Shown here: positions 26,332 through 34,253 of the stretch, in pieces
Layout: each line of letters starts with the position of its first letter
How positions within the stretch are numbered: the stretch's first letter is position 1
Source of the DNA: Polaromonas sp. CF318
Lineage (GTDB): Bacteria > Pseudomonadota > Gammaproteobacteria > Burkholderiales > Burkholderiaceae_C
Length of the DNA: 64,000 nucleotides
NCBI RefSeq assembly: GCF_000282655.1
Contig: NZ_AKIV01000046.1
Location: 62,001 to 126,000 of the forward strand
Reading direction: 5' to 3'
Position numbers and translations under genes: made by a program
Notes under the pieces: model-generated
The model's database searches: none
Told to the model about the DNA's origin: nothing
What the model saw: the letters and a program-made list of their open reading frames with translations, nothing else

Positions 26332-26991
26332 CTACTGCAACGCCCCCGCCACCACATTGATGCTGAGCGCCAGAATCACCATGTTGAAGCCGAACGACAG
26401 CACACTGTGCACCAGCGTGAGCCGGCGCATCTCGCGCGAGGTGACCTGCACGTCGGAGACCTGTGAGGTCATGCCGACCACGTGGGCGTAGTAGAGGAAG
26501 TCGAAATAGTCCGGGTCCAGCCCGCCGGGGAAACACAGGCCGGGGCCGTCGGGTTCGTTGAGCTTTTCTTCGTGGTAATAGCGGTGCGCATAACGAAACG
26601 CATAAATCGTCTGCATGAACAGCCAGGAGGCGGCCAGCGCCGCGACGGACAGCACGATCTGGAAAGTGCGCTCCATGCCCGAGAGGTTTTTGGCCTGCTG
26701 CATCACGAGCGTGATGGCCGCGACGCAGGCCATGGTGGCCAGCAGCATCAGAAAAAACAGCACGACGCTGGGCTCGTCCTGCGCCTGCGCGCGTTCACGT
26801 GTGCGTTTGGCGTCAAAGCGCACGCACAGCCACCAGGCCAGGCCCAGGTAAACGCCTATGCCGGCGCACCAGCCCAGCAGGCCGCAGAACTGCCAGCCCA
26901 GGGGCAGCGGCAAGGCCGCCACGATCAATCCGGTCACCAGGCCCAGGGTGAGCCGTTGCACGCCCGTGGTTTCGGAGAAATGTTTGCGCAT
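26332..26991 (-). CDS. DUF1345 family membrane protein
   Basis: 219 residues with about five transmembrane helices (around 13-50, 77-95, 107-127 and 195-215). It contains the family stretch YAFRYAHRYY...GLCFPGG...PDYFDFLYYAHVVGMTSQVSDVQV typical of DUF1345, whose function is unknown. The start at 26991 (MRKHFSETTGVQRL) is chosen because upstream in-frame sequence is antisense-like and lacks hydrophobic character. It follows the Rieske oxygenase gene by 46 bases on the same strand but is probably unrelated to siderophore synthesis. Confidence 0.85.
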   Translation of the reverse strand: MRKHFSETTGVQRLTLGLVTGLIVAALPLPLGWQFCGLLGWCAGIGVYLGLAWWLCVRFDAKRTRERAQAQDEPSVVLFFLMLLATMACVAAITLVMQQAKNLSGMERTFQIVLSVAALAASWLFMQTIYAFRYAHRYYHEEKLNEPDGPGLCFPGGLDPDYFDFLYYAHVVGMTSQVSDVQVTSREMRRLTLVHSVLSFGFNMVILALSINVVAGALQ

Positions 26992-27037
26992 GGCCGCATT
27001 GTGGGGCCGGCGCCCCCCCGGCTTCAAGCCCGCGGTG

Positions 27038-28192
27038 TCAAGCCGGGCAGTCGGCACCCATGGTGCGCCGGTACCACTCATGGAAATGCCGCATGCCGTC
27101 CTCCAGCGGCGACTGGTAGGGCCCGGTGTCGGAGACGCCGCGCGCCAGCAGCGCGCGCCGGCCGGCGTCCATGCGTTCACCAATCTCGTCGTCCTCCCTG
27201 GCGGTCTCCATGTAGGCGGCGCGGTGCGCTTCCATGAACTCGGGCTCGAAGGCGGCGATTTCTTCGGGGTAGTAGAACTCGACGACGTTGACCGTCTCCT
27301 GCGGCCCCTTGGGATAAAGCGTGGACAGCACCAACACATGCGGGTAGAGCTCAATCATGTGGGTGGGGAAATAAGTCACCCACACCGCGCCGAAATCGGG
27401 CGGCGTGCCGGTGCGGTATTGCAGCAGGCGGTCGTGCCATGTGCTGTAGATGTCGGAGCCGGGCGCGTTCAGCGACTCGTGCACGCCGACGCGCTGCATG
27501 CTGTACCAGTCGGCAAAGTCCCAGCTCAGTTGGTCGCAGCTCACGAAGCTACCCAGGCCGGGGTGGAAGGGCGCGACGTGGTAGTCCTCGAGGTAGACCT
27601 CGATAAAGGTCTTCCAGTTGTAGTGGCAGGGGTGCACTTCGACGTGGGCCAGCACATAGTCCGAGAAATCGAATTCCGGCCTTTCGAACAGGGGCGCCAT
27701 GTCCCGCGCCGGGTCGCGCGGGCCTTCAAACAGCAGGCCGTGGCAGTTGCGCAGGGGAAAGCGCTGCAGGTTCTTGCAGGGTTTTTGTTCGAACTGCGGC
27801 GCGCCCAGCAGCTCGCCGCTGCTGTTGTAGGTCCAGCGGTGCAAGGGGCAGACGATGTGGCCGCCGGCCGCCGCCAGGTTGCCCTTGGGATTGGCCGGTC
27901 CGCTCACGTTGCCGGTCTCACCGCCCAGGATCAGGGCCTGCCGATGCCGGCAGACGTTGGATAGCAACTCCACACCCTGGGGGTTGCGCACCAGCACGCG
28001 GCCGCCGCCTTCCTGCGCGAGGCGATGCCAGTCGCCGACCTGCGGCACGGCTTTTTCGTGGCCGATGTAGCGCGCGGCCTTGTTGAAGATCAAGGCCTGT
28101 TCACGCGCAAACAGGGCTTCGTCGAAATAGGCGCTGACGGGCAATTGCGGGGCCGCCGGCATGAGATGCACCAGGCGTGCGATATCGTTCAT
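27038..28192 (-). CDS. alcE: Rieske-type oxygenase, AlcE-like (putative putrescine C-hydroxylase)
   Basis: 384 residues. The Rieske [2Fe-2S] ligands are Cys81-x-His83 and Cys115-x2-His118 (NVCRHRQ, CPLHRW). The mononuclear iron site is in YLEDYHVAPFHPGLG (His205, His210). This is the alpha-subunit architecture of ring-hydroxylating/choline-monooxygenase-like oxygenases. At the end of an alcA-B-C-like operon it corresponds to AlcE of Bordetella, reported to hydroxylate putrescine to 2-hydroxyputrescine for alcaligin. The reductase partner is not encoded here. Start ATG at 28192, 72 bases after the previous gene. Confidence 0.82.
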   Translation of the reverse strand: MNDIARLVHLMPAAPQLPVSAYFDEALFAREQALIFNKAARYIGHEKAVPQVGDWHRLAQEGGGRVLVRNPQGVELLSNVCRHRQALILGGETGNVSGPANPKGNLAAAGGHIVCPLHRWTYNSSGELLGAPQFEQKPCKNLQRFPLRNCHGLLFEGPRDPARDMAPLFERPEFDFSDYVLAHVEVHPCHYNWKTFIEVYLEDYHVAPFHPGLGSFVSCDQLSWDFADWYSMQRVGVHESLNAPGSDIYSTWHDRLLQYRTGTPPDFGAVWVTYFPTHMIELYPHVLVLSTLYPKGPQETVNVVEFYYPEEIAAFEPEFMEAHRAAYMETAREDDEIGERMDAGRRALLARGVSDTGPYQSPLEDGMRHFHEWYRRTMGADCPA

Positions 28193-28264
28193 GGAACTCT
28201 CCAGGGCGTGGCGACGCACACCGGCCGCAAAGGCGGGGTGGTATCGCGGAATCAATGACCCGGA

Positions 28265-29089
28265 CTACGAAGGATCGGCCAGCAGTCGGGCGATACGCTT
28301 GTCGAGCGGGAGCTTGGGACAGGTGCTGCATTTCTCGCCGTCATGACGGCGAAAGTAGTGGCAGCACACCTTGCGGTCTAAAGCCAGCGCAGGCGTCCCG
28401 TCGCGTGCCCGGTAGGCAAACATGCCGCAGCCGCCGGCAATGCCCAGCTGCGCCAGCCACGCTTCTCCCAGCGCGGCGACCTTGGCGTCCTCAAAAAACC
28501 CAGGGCTGCTGCGATGCACCAGCAGCAGCGCGCCCAGCACGCACTCGGCCTGCAGCCGGTCGGCGGCGCGGGCATGCAGGGCCACCAGCGGCATGAGGGC
28601 GGCGCGCGTGGCATCGCAGAGGCCGCGCAGTTCGGCTGCCGCAAGGCGCATGCGTGAAGCCAGCGACGCGGCTTTCAGGGGCGCATGCAGCGGCAGTTGA
28701 AAACCGCTGGGAAAGCCATCCACCACGGGCTGCGCCAGGCCGGCCAGCCGCGGCACATGGCTATCAAGGTGTGCGGCGATCACGCTGAGGTAGACCGGTT
28801 GCCAGATGGCCAGGCCCCAGCAGCGCAGCGCCACATAGTGCGCACCGGCTTCGGGATAGGCCTCTGCCCAGTGGTGGCACAGTGCCCGCAAAGAGGCTGT
28901 GGCCGCGGCCGAGCCGTCATGGCGCAGCGCGCCGGGCGGCGGCGCGCCACCCTGCTCCGCGCGCAGCGCGGGTGCGAGGCCCGCAGCCAGTTGCAACACG
29001 CGGGCAAGGTCGGCGTCGGGCGCGCAGGCCCAGGCCGGCATCGGCGCGCCGTCGTGCACCGAATCCCCTGGCCGCATGTCAAAACTCAT
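28265..29089 (-). CDS. FhuF-like ferric-siderophore reductase (AlcD position)
   Basis: 274 residues. The C-terminus has Cys242-Cys243-x10-Cys254-x2-Cys257 (CCHYFRRHDGEKCSTC), the unusual [2Fe-2S] signature of FhuF reductases that release iron from ferric siderophores. The N-terminal 200 residues are helical and weakly conserved, as in that family. The start overlaps the stop of the NIS synthetase gene by four bases. In the Bordetella alcaligin cluster the same place is taken by alcD, so the two are probably equivalent; that equivalence is inferred. Confidence 0.8.
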   Translation of the reverse strand: MSFDMRPGDSVHDGAPMPAWACAPDADLARVLQLAAGLAPALRAEQGGAPPPGALRHDGSAAATASLRALCHHWAEAYPEAGAHYVALRCWGLAIWQPVYLSVIAAHLDSHVPRLAGLAQPVVDGFPSGFQLPLHAPLKAASLASRMRLAAAELRGLCDATRAALMPLVALHARAADRLQAECVLGALLLVHRSSPGFFEDAKVAALGEAWLAQLGIAGGCGMFAYRARDGTPALALDRKVCCHYFRRHDGEKCSTCPKLPLDKRIARLLADPS

Positions 29090-30969
29090 GCGACGCTTTC
29101 CACCAAGGGTTCCGCCACGGGTCGGCTCGCGGCGCGGCGGCGCATGCCGGCAATGGGGTTCACCAGCTTGCCGGCCATCTTGAGGCTGGACGCGGGATCG
29201 GCCAGGTTGACCATCTGCACGTTGTTGCCCAGCTGCAGGCGGTTCAGGCAGGAATGCAGGAACTCGGGGACGAACATGTCGTAGTGCGCGAACCTGGCGG
29301 CCATCCCGGGATGGGCGTCCTCGTAGTCAGAGACGCAGTCGGCCACCGCGCGCCAGAAGTCGTCCTCGCTGCAGCAGGCGTTTTCGACCAGCACCTGGTT
29401 GATGTGGCGCAGCACGCCGTCAAAGACGTCGATGAAGATGCCCAGCAGCTTGAAGTGGTCGGGCACGTCGACCGCCAGGCGCTCCACGCGCTCAGGCAGG
29501 CCGGCTTTCGCCTCAATGTTGAGGATGGCGCATTCCTCGGCGATGTCCTTCATGATGGCGCGCACCGGCACGTGTTTGTCGAGTACCAGGATCAGGTTCT
29601 CGCCGTGCGGCATAAAGGTCAGGTCGTGTTTGTAAAAGCAGTGCAGCAGCGGCGTCAGATAGGACGCAAGGTAGCGCTGCAACCAGGCCTTGGTACCCAG
29701 GCCGGAGCGGCGTATCAATTCGGGCAGCAGCGCATGGCCGTGCTTGTCGACATGCAGCAGCGCGGCCATGGTCATCAGGCGCTCGCCGGGCTTGAGCAGG
29801 GGCAGCGGGCTTTCGCGCCAGAGCGCCGAGAACATTTTTTTGTAAGGTGTATCCACCGGTATGGCCGCCTCGTAGTAATGGTTACGAAAGCCTATGGAGG
29901 CGACCTCGCGCAGGATGGTGAAACCGTTGGCGCGCAGGAAGGTATCACCGTCCACCAGGTTCTTGATGAATTCGTTGATGGCCGGCGTGCCCGACATGTA
30001 ATACGGCGACAGGCCGCGCATAAAACCCATGTTCAGGATGGACAGCGAGGTCTTGACATAACGCTTGCTGCGGTCGCTGGTGTTGAAGAAGGTGCGGATC
30101 GACTGCTGGGCGATGTAGCTGTCGCGGCCGTAGGCCAGGCAGATGATCTTGCGCTGGGCCACATAGCCGGCAAAGGCGATGGACAGCTTGTTGAACCACT
30201 GCCAGGGATGGGCCGGCATGAAGTGGTAGTCGGCCGGGTCGACACCCAGCGCGGCGACTTCGCGGGTAAAGCCGTCCACGGTTTCCTGGCCGAGTTCCTC
30301 GGCCAGCAGCTGTTCGTAGCTGAGCGTGGAAATGCTGGAGAAAGCCGCATGGTCCTTGTGCACGGCCAGCCAGATCACGCGTATCGCCGAGCCGGCCTCG
30401 GGCGCGTAGGCCTGGTAGTCGGCCGCGGTGAAACCCAGCCGCCCGTTGTTGGCGACAAAACCCGGGTGGCCTTCGGTCATGGCGACTTCAATCGTCTGGA
30501 AGTCGGTGGCGTCGGCCAGCTGGGCGCTGCTGGGCGCGTCGGCCTTCATGCGTTTGTAGGCGCTGCCGAACAGCGTGCTGCTGATCTCGTCGAGGTAGAT
30601 GGGCAGCAGTTCCTCGCGTATGCCGAGGCGCTGGCGGCATTCGATGATGAACTGCAGCGCGTCCAGCGGCTGTTCGGCGCCCTTGAGGTATTTGTGGATG
30701 GATTCGGGCTTGATGAACCAGTGGCGCAGCGCCAAGCGCCTGGCCTCGAACTGGTAGCAGGCGGCGCCGTCGTCGGAGAACAGCTGGTAGAGCGCGAAAC
30801 CGCCTTCGCGCGGGCGCAGCTGTTCGGGCTCGACGATGAGCTCATGGGCATATTCGGCAATGGCCTTGCGCAGCAGCAGACGGTTGGCCTGGGCCCAGGC
30901 TTCGGGTGTCAGGTGGGCGGCGAAGCGGGCCGGGTCGTGCGCGGTCTGATTGGCGATGGTGACGTTCAT
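29086..30969 (-). CDS. alcC: IucA/IucC-family NIS siderophore synthetase, AlcC-like
   Basis: 627 residues, full length for NRPS-independent siderophore synthetases. The ATP/substrate blocks EGHPGFVANNGRLGF, FMPAHPWQW, QQSIRTFFNTSDRSKRYVKTSLSI and, in the C-terminal FhuF-like half, LTFMPHGENLILVLD are clear. Sequence character is that of the type C group (AlcC, DesD, PubC), which joins and cyclises N-hydroxy-N-succinyl diamines into dihydroxamates. It overlaps both neighbours by four bases, so synthesis is tightly coupled. The C-terminus is an Arg/Ala-rich tail. Confidence 0.95.
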   Translation of the reverse strand: MNVTIANQTAHDPARFAAHLTPEAWAQANRLLLRKAIAEYAHELIVEPEQLRPREGGFALYQLFSDDGAACYQFEARRLALRHWFIKPESIHKYLKGAEQPLDALQFIIECRQRLGIREELLPIYLDEISSTLFGSAYKRMKADAPSSAQLADATDFQTIEVAMTEGHPGFVANNGRLGFTAADYQAYAPEAGSAIRVIWLAVHKDHAAFSSISTLSYEQLLAEELGQETVDGFTREVAALGVDPADYHFMPAHPWQWFNKLSIAFAGYVAQRKIICLAYGRDSYIAQQSIRTFFNTSDRSKRYVKTSLSILNMGFMRGLSPYYMSGTPAINEFIKNLVDGDTFLRANGFTILREVASIGFRNHYYEAAIPVDTPYKKMFSALWRESPLPLLKPGERLMTMAALLHVDKHGHALLPELIRRSGLGTKAWLQRYLASYLTPLLHCFYKHDLTFMPHGENLILVLDKHVPVRAIMKDIAEECAILNIEAKAGLPERVERLAVDVPDHFKLLGIFIDVFDGVLRHINQVLVENACCSEDDFWRAVADCVSDYEDAHPGMAARFAHYDMFVPEFLHSCLNRLQLGNNVQMVNLADPASSLKMAGKLVNPIAGMRRRAASRPVAEPLVESVA

Positions 30970-31589
30970 GAATGGACTTCCTCTAGGGTGGCGGCCGTAG
31001 CCTGTTCAAAATCCCGCCGTGTGCAAAAGGCGAGGCTGGCGATCTTCTCGGGGAAGACCACATCACGGTCGTAGGCGAAGCCCGCCGACCGGTTCAAGGC
31101 ATGGACCTTGTGATTGCTGGCGTCGGGCTCGACGACGATGCGCCGCGCGCCCAGGTGAAAAAACATGAAGCGCATCAGCGCATGGAACACGCTGCGCGAA
31201 TAACCGGCGATGCGCCGCTCGGGCGGCGCGATGAAGATGTGCATGCCCAGGTCACCGGGCCGCACCTCGTAAAAGGCGCGGATGCGGTCCTGCGCGGGGT
31301 CGTAGCATTCGGCGAGGAAAGCCGGCCGGCCGCCTTCCCAGCCGATGTAGGGCGTGGCCGTGCCGGAGTCCAGCATGCGCTGGTAGGCCTCGCGAACTTC
31401 GGCTTCGGTCTTGTCCTGCATCAGCCAGAAGGCGGCGCGCTCCTGGACAAACCAGCGGTGCAACGTGGGGATGTCGTCGGGTATGCGCAGGGGGCGGAAC
31501 GCAAAACCGGCTTCGTCGCGGTAGGGCCGCGTCTCGGCATCGGCGCGGCGGTGGAGGGTGTCAATCGTGTCGATCATGTCAATTGGCAT
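30966..31589 (-). CDS. alcB: GNAT-type N-acyltransferase, AlcB-like
   Basis: 207 residues. Acyl-CoA N-acyltransferase of the siderophore group (IucB/AlcB/PubB family): FAFRPLRIPDDIPTLHRWF at the start, then GMHIFIAPPERRIAGYS and RIVVEPDASNHKVHALNRSAGF near the end. It should succinylate (or acylate) the N-hydroxydiamine made by the AlcA-like enzyme. The ATG at 31589 overlaps the MFS stop by 11 bases; a second ATG at 31577 is possible. The stop overlaps alcC. Confidence 0.9.
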   Translation of the reverse strand: MPIDMIDTIDTLHRRADAETRPYRDEAGFAFRPLRIPDDIPTLHRWFVQERAAFWLMQDKTEAEVREAYQRMLDSGTATPYIGWEGGRPAFLAECYDPAQDRIRAFYEVRPGDLGMHIFIAPPERRIAGYSRSVFHALMRFMFFHLGARRIVVEPDASNHKVHALNRSAGFAYDRDVVFPEKIASLAFCTRRDFEQATAATLEEVHS

Positions 31590-32817
31590 GGGCGGGCTCC
31601 TTGAGGGTGGTGGTATTGGCCGCATTGCCGCCCTCCTCCAGGTGCCCGGCACTGGGCACCTTGAGGATCAGCCGGTCCAGCAGCGCGGTGAGCACAAAGC
31701 CCCCGGCCGCCAGCAGAAAGGGCAGATGCAGGCCGTAGCGATTGACGATGGCGCCGGCCGCGAAGGAGGACAGCAGCACGCCCATGTTCTGGAAGAAGTT
31801 GGTGATGCTGTAGTCCTGCGCATAACGCTGGGGTGTGGACAGGCGGAACAGGTTGACTTCGAGCTTGACGATGATCTGGAAGAAGGCCCAGCCGTAGAGC
31901 ACGCGCCCCAGTACCACCAGCAGCGGATCGGGCGCGGCATGCAGCAGCAGGCCAACGGCGCCCAGCAGCAGGTTGCCCACCGTGTGGTCGGGCAGCTCGC
32001 CGCCGCGCGCGCGCAGCCAGGCATGCAGGCGCAGCGCGGCGATGGCCACCACACCGGGGATGGCGAAGGCCATGCCGGACAGCAGCTCGCTGTCGTTGCC
32101 GGTGATCTTCTGCCAGTACAGCGCGAAGAAGGGGCGTATCAGGTAGGCGCTGAAGTCGAACATCAGCATCACCAGCGCCAGCCGCAATACGGGCAGGCGG
32201 GCCAGCAGGCCGACGCGGCGCGCTTCGCTGGCCTCGGCCAGCGCCTGCGCGCCGCTGTTGACGCGGATGATTTTGCCGCTGCGTATCAGGTAGAAGCAGA
32301 CGGCCATCTGGAAGTAGTCGCCGGCGGCCATGGCAAAAATGCTGGCGCGCGGCCCCCAGGTCTGCAGCACAAAACCGCCCACCACCGCGCCGAAAATGGC
32401 GCCGAAGTGCACCACCACCGAGAGGATGCCTATGGTGGCCGCATGCTCTTCCTTGGGGGTCAGCCGCATCATGTAGGGGTACATCAGCAAATAGCTGCTT
32501 TTGCACATGAACATCAGCATGGACAGCACCCAGTAGATTTCGACGGTGGGCGCCCGGTCGCTCAACAGGCTGAAGGTGCCGGCGGCGAACTGGGTGTAGA
32601 CCAGCAGGTGCAGCGGCTCGACGCGGCGCGCCACGCGCGCCCAGAAGGGCAGCGTGCACATCACGGCGATGGAAATCGCCGCCACGTAGGCGCCCACATG
32701 CACGGGGCTGTCGATGCCATAGCGCGCGCTGAAGAACTGCGGATAGAACGGAATCAGGATGGCGTCGCTGATGACGGCGAGCACCGTCATGGTGATGATG
32801 TGGAATCTGAGCTTCAT
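31579..32817 (-). CDS. MFS transporter, probable siderophore exporter (AlcS-like role)
   Basis: 412 residues with about twelve transmembrane helices. It begins MKLRFHIITMTVLAVISDAILIPFYP and shows the MFS loop between helices 2 and 3 as PFWARVARRVEP. Placed between the hydroxylase and acyltransferase genes of a hydroxamate siderophore operon, it most likely exports the finished siderophore, the job of AlcS in Bordetella. The start at 32817 is 17 bases from the alcA stop; upstream in-frame sequence is a shadow of alcA. The C-terminal tail is hydrophilic (LEEGGNAANTTTL). Confidence 0.87.
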   Translation of the reverse strand: MKLRFHIITMTVLAVISDAILIPFYPQFFSARYGIDSPVHVGAYVAAISIAVMCTLPFWARVARRVEPLHLLVYTQFAAGTFSLLSDRAPTVEIYWVLSMLMFMCKSSYLLMYPYMMRLTPKEEHAATIGILSVVVHFGAIFGAVVGGFVLQTWGPRASIFAMAAGDYFQMAVCFYLIRSGKIIRVNSGAQALAEASEARRVGLLARLPVLRLALVMLMFDFSAYLIRPFFALYWQKITGNDSELLSGMAFAIPGVVAIAALRLHAWLRARGGELPDHTVGNLLLGAVGLLLHAAPDPLLVVLGRVLYGWAFFQIIVKLEVNLFRLSTPQRYAQDYSITNFFQNMGVLLSSFAAGAIVNRYGLHLPFLLAAGGFVLTALLDRLILKVPSAGHLEEGGNAANTTTLKEPAHAN

Positions 32818-32834
32818 GCCGGTCGCCTCAAGCT

Positions 32835-34148
32835 TCAGAGCAGGACAAAGTCCGCGGTGGACGGGATGCTGAAATCCTGGATCGCGACGCGCCGCTCTAT
32901 CTTGTAGTGCTCCACGCCGGTCAGCTCGCGCAGGATGTAGGAGTTGCGGTAGCAGCTCATGCCCAGGTCCTGGTTGGTCATGCCGTGGGTGTGCTGGCCG
33001 GCGTTCTGCACAAAGATCTCGTTGCCGTTGAAATCGGCGGCATAGTTGCGCGCCAGCCGGTAGCGCCCCTGCTCGTCCCAGCGCAGGCGGTGGCGTATGC
33101 CGTCGACAAAGGACGGGATGTTCTCGCGGTAGCCGGTGGCAAAGACCAGGCCCTCGCTGCGGTGCGCGTAGCGCGCCTCGTTGTCGAGCTGGCGGAATTC
33201 GATCTCGTAGCAGCCCTGCCCCGCGTCGTAGCGGCAGCCCTGCAGCTCGCAGTTGGTGATCAGGTGGGTGCGCAGCGGCCCCTGCTTGCGCCTGTCGTCC
33301 AGCAGGTCGTAGATCTGGTTGATCAGGCTGGCGTTGACGCCCTTGTAGAGGCTGTCCTGCGCGCGGATGACGCGCTCTTTCTTGCGGTCGTCGAGGTTGT
33401 AGAAGTAGTCGATGTAGTCCGGCGAGAACATCTCCAGCGTGAGCTTGGTGGTCTCCATCTGGAAGAAGCGCGAGGAGCGGGTGATCCAGGTCAGACTGTA
33501 ATCGTGCGCCTCGGCCTCTTTGAGCAGGTCGTGGTAGACCTCGGCCGCGCTCTGGCCGCTGCCGACGATGGTGATGGAGTTTTTCTTCTGCAGCTCGGCC
33601 TTGCGGGTGATGTAGTCGGCGGTGTGCAGGTAGCGGTGCCCGCCCGGCGCGCAGCATTGGGGGAACATCGGTTTGGAGCCCACGCCCAGTACCAGCTTGC
33701 GGCAGCGCATGATGAAGGGCTCGCGCTGCGGCCCCTGCACGCCGGTGACCACATAACAGCCGGCCTCGGCGTCGTGCACGATCTCCTGCACCTCATGCTC
33801 GAAGCGCGCCTTGCCCAGCCGCGCCGCCGCCCAGCGGCAGTAGGCGTTGTACTCGGCGCGCGTCAGGTAAAAACTTTCGCGGAAGTAGTAGGAGTAGATC
33901 TTCCCCTCTTCCTTGCAGTAGTTGAGGAAGCTGAAGTGGCTGGTCGGGTCCGCCAGGCTGACCAGGTCGGCCAGGAAGGGGTTTTGCAGCGTGGTGTTGT
34001 CGATCAGCATCCCGGGATGCCAGTTGAACTCCGCGTTGCGTTCCAGAAAGACCGCGTTCAGGCCGGCGATGGGCTCGGCGAGGCAGGCCAGGCTCAGGTT
34101 GAAAGGCCCCAGCCCTATCGCAACAAAGTCATAGATATTCTTGTTCAT
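32835..34148 (-). CDS. alcA: Diamine/lysine/ornithine N-hydroxylase, AlcA-like
   Basis: 437 residues, flavin N-monooxygenase (SidA/IucD/PvdA family). The FAD motif is GLGPFN at residues 12-17, followed by ERNAEFNWHPGM. The NADPH motif IVGSGQSAAEVYHDL is at about 195 and the C-terminal ATGYRENIP...HGMTNQDLGMS typical of the family. It should N-hydroxylate putrescine, as AlcA does, or cadaverine/lysine. The ATG at 34148 has AGGGAG nine bases upstream; a TTG at 34157 does not. First biosynthetic gene after the receptor. Confidence 0.92.
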   Translation of the reverse strand: MNKNIYDFVAIGLGPFNLSLACLAEPIAGLNAVFLERNAEFNWHPGMLIDNTTLQNPFLADLVSLADPTSHFSFLNYCKEEGKIYSYYFRESFYLTRAEYNAYCRWAAARLGKARFEHEVQEIVHDAEAGCYVVTGVQGPQREPFIMRCRKLVLGVGSKPMFPQCCAPGGHRYLHTADYITRKAELQKKNSITIVGSGQSAAEVYHDLLKEAEAHDYSLTWITRSSRFFQMETTKLTLEMFSPDYIDYFYNLDDRKKERVIRAQDSLYKGVNASLINQIYDLLDDRRKQGPLRTHLITNCELQGCRYDAGQGCYEIEFRQLDNEARYAHRSEGLVFATGYRENIPSFVDGIRHRLRWDEQGRYRLARNYAADFNGNEIFVQNAGQHTHGMTNQDLGMSCYRNSYILRELTGVEHYKIERRVAIQDFSIPSTADFVLL

Positions 34149-34214
34149 GGCACTCAACTCCCTGATGGACTGGCACGCCGGGGCGGCGCGCCATGTTGGT
34201 CGAAAAGAATTCCC

Positions 34215-34238
34215 GCGGCCGGCGGTGGCGCCGGCCGC
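34215..34238 (-). terminator. Strong GC hairpin between receptor and alcA genes
   Basis: A perfect 10-bp stem (34215-34224 with 34229-34238) and a GTGG loop lie 16 bases after the receptor stop. On the minus strand it is followed at once by GGGAATTCTTTTCG, a short T-rich stretch. It could be a partial terminator that lowers biosynthesis relative to receptor expression, or a stabilising 3' hairpin. Confidence 0.5.
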
Positions 34239-34253
34239 CTTGCTACCACTGCA

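Noticed and set aside
28882-31074. 730-codon plus-strand frame opposite the NIS synthetase, and a similar one at 34851-36671 opposite the receptor
   Set aside because: No recognisable protein features; both mirror strongly supported genes.
32818-33657. N-terminal extension of the MFS transporter frame
   Set aside because: The extra 280 codons run through alcA in another frame and lack hydrophobic segments; the transporter begins at 32817.
34149-34253. Search for a Fur box or a third copy of the CCTAGGGTTT...TGCGTCTAC promoter in front of alcA
   Set aside because: Neither is present; only the GC hairpin and a normal ribosome site are seen.
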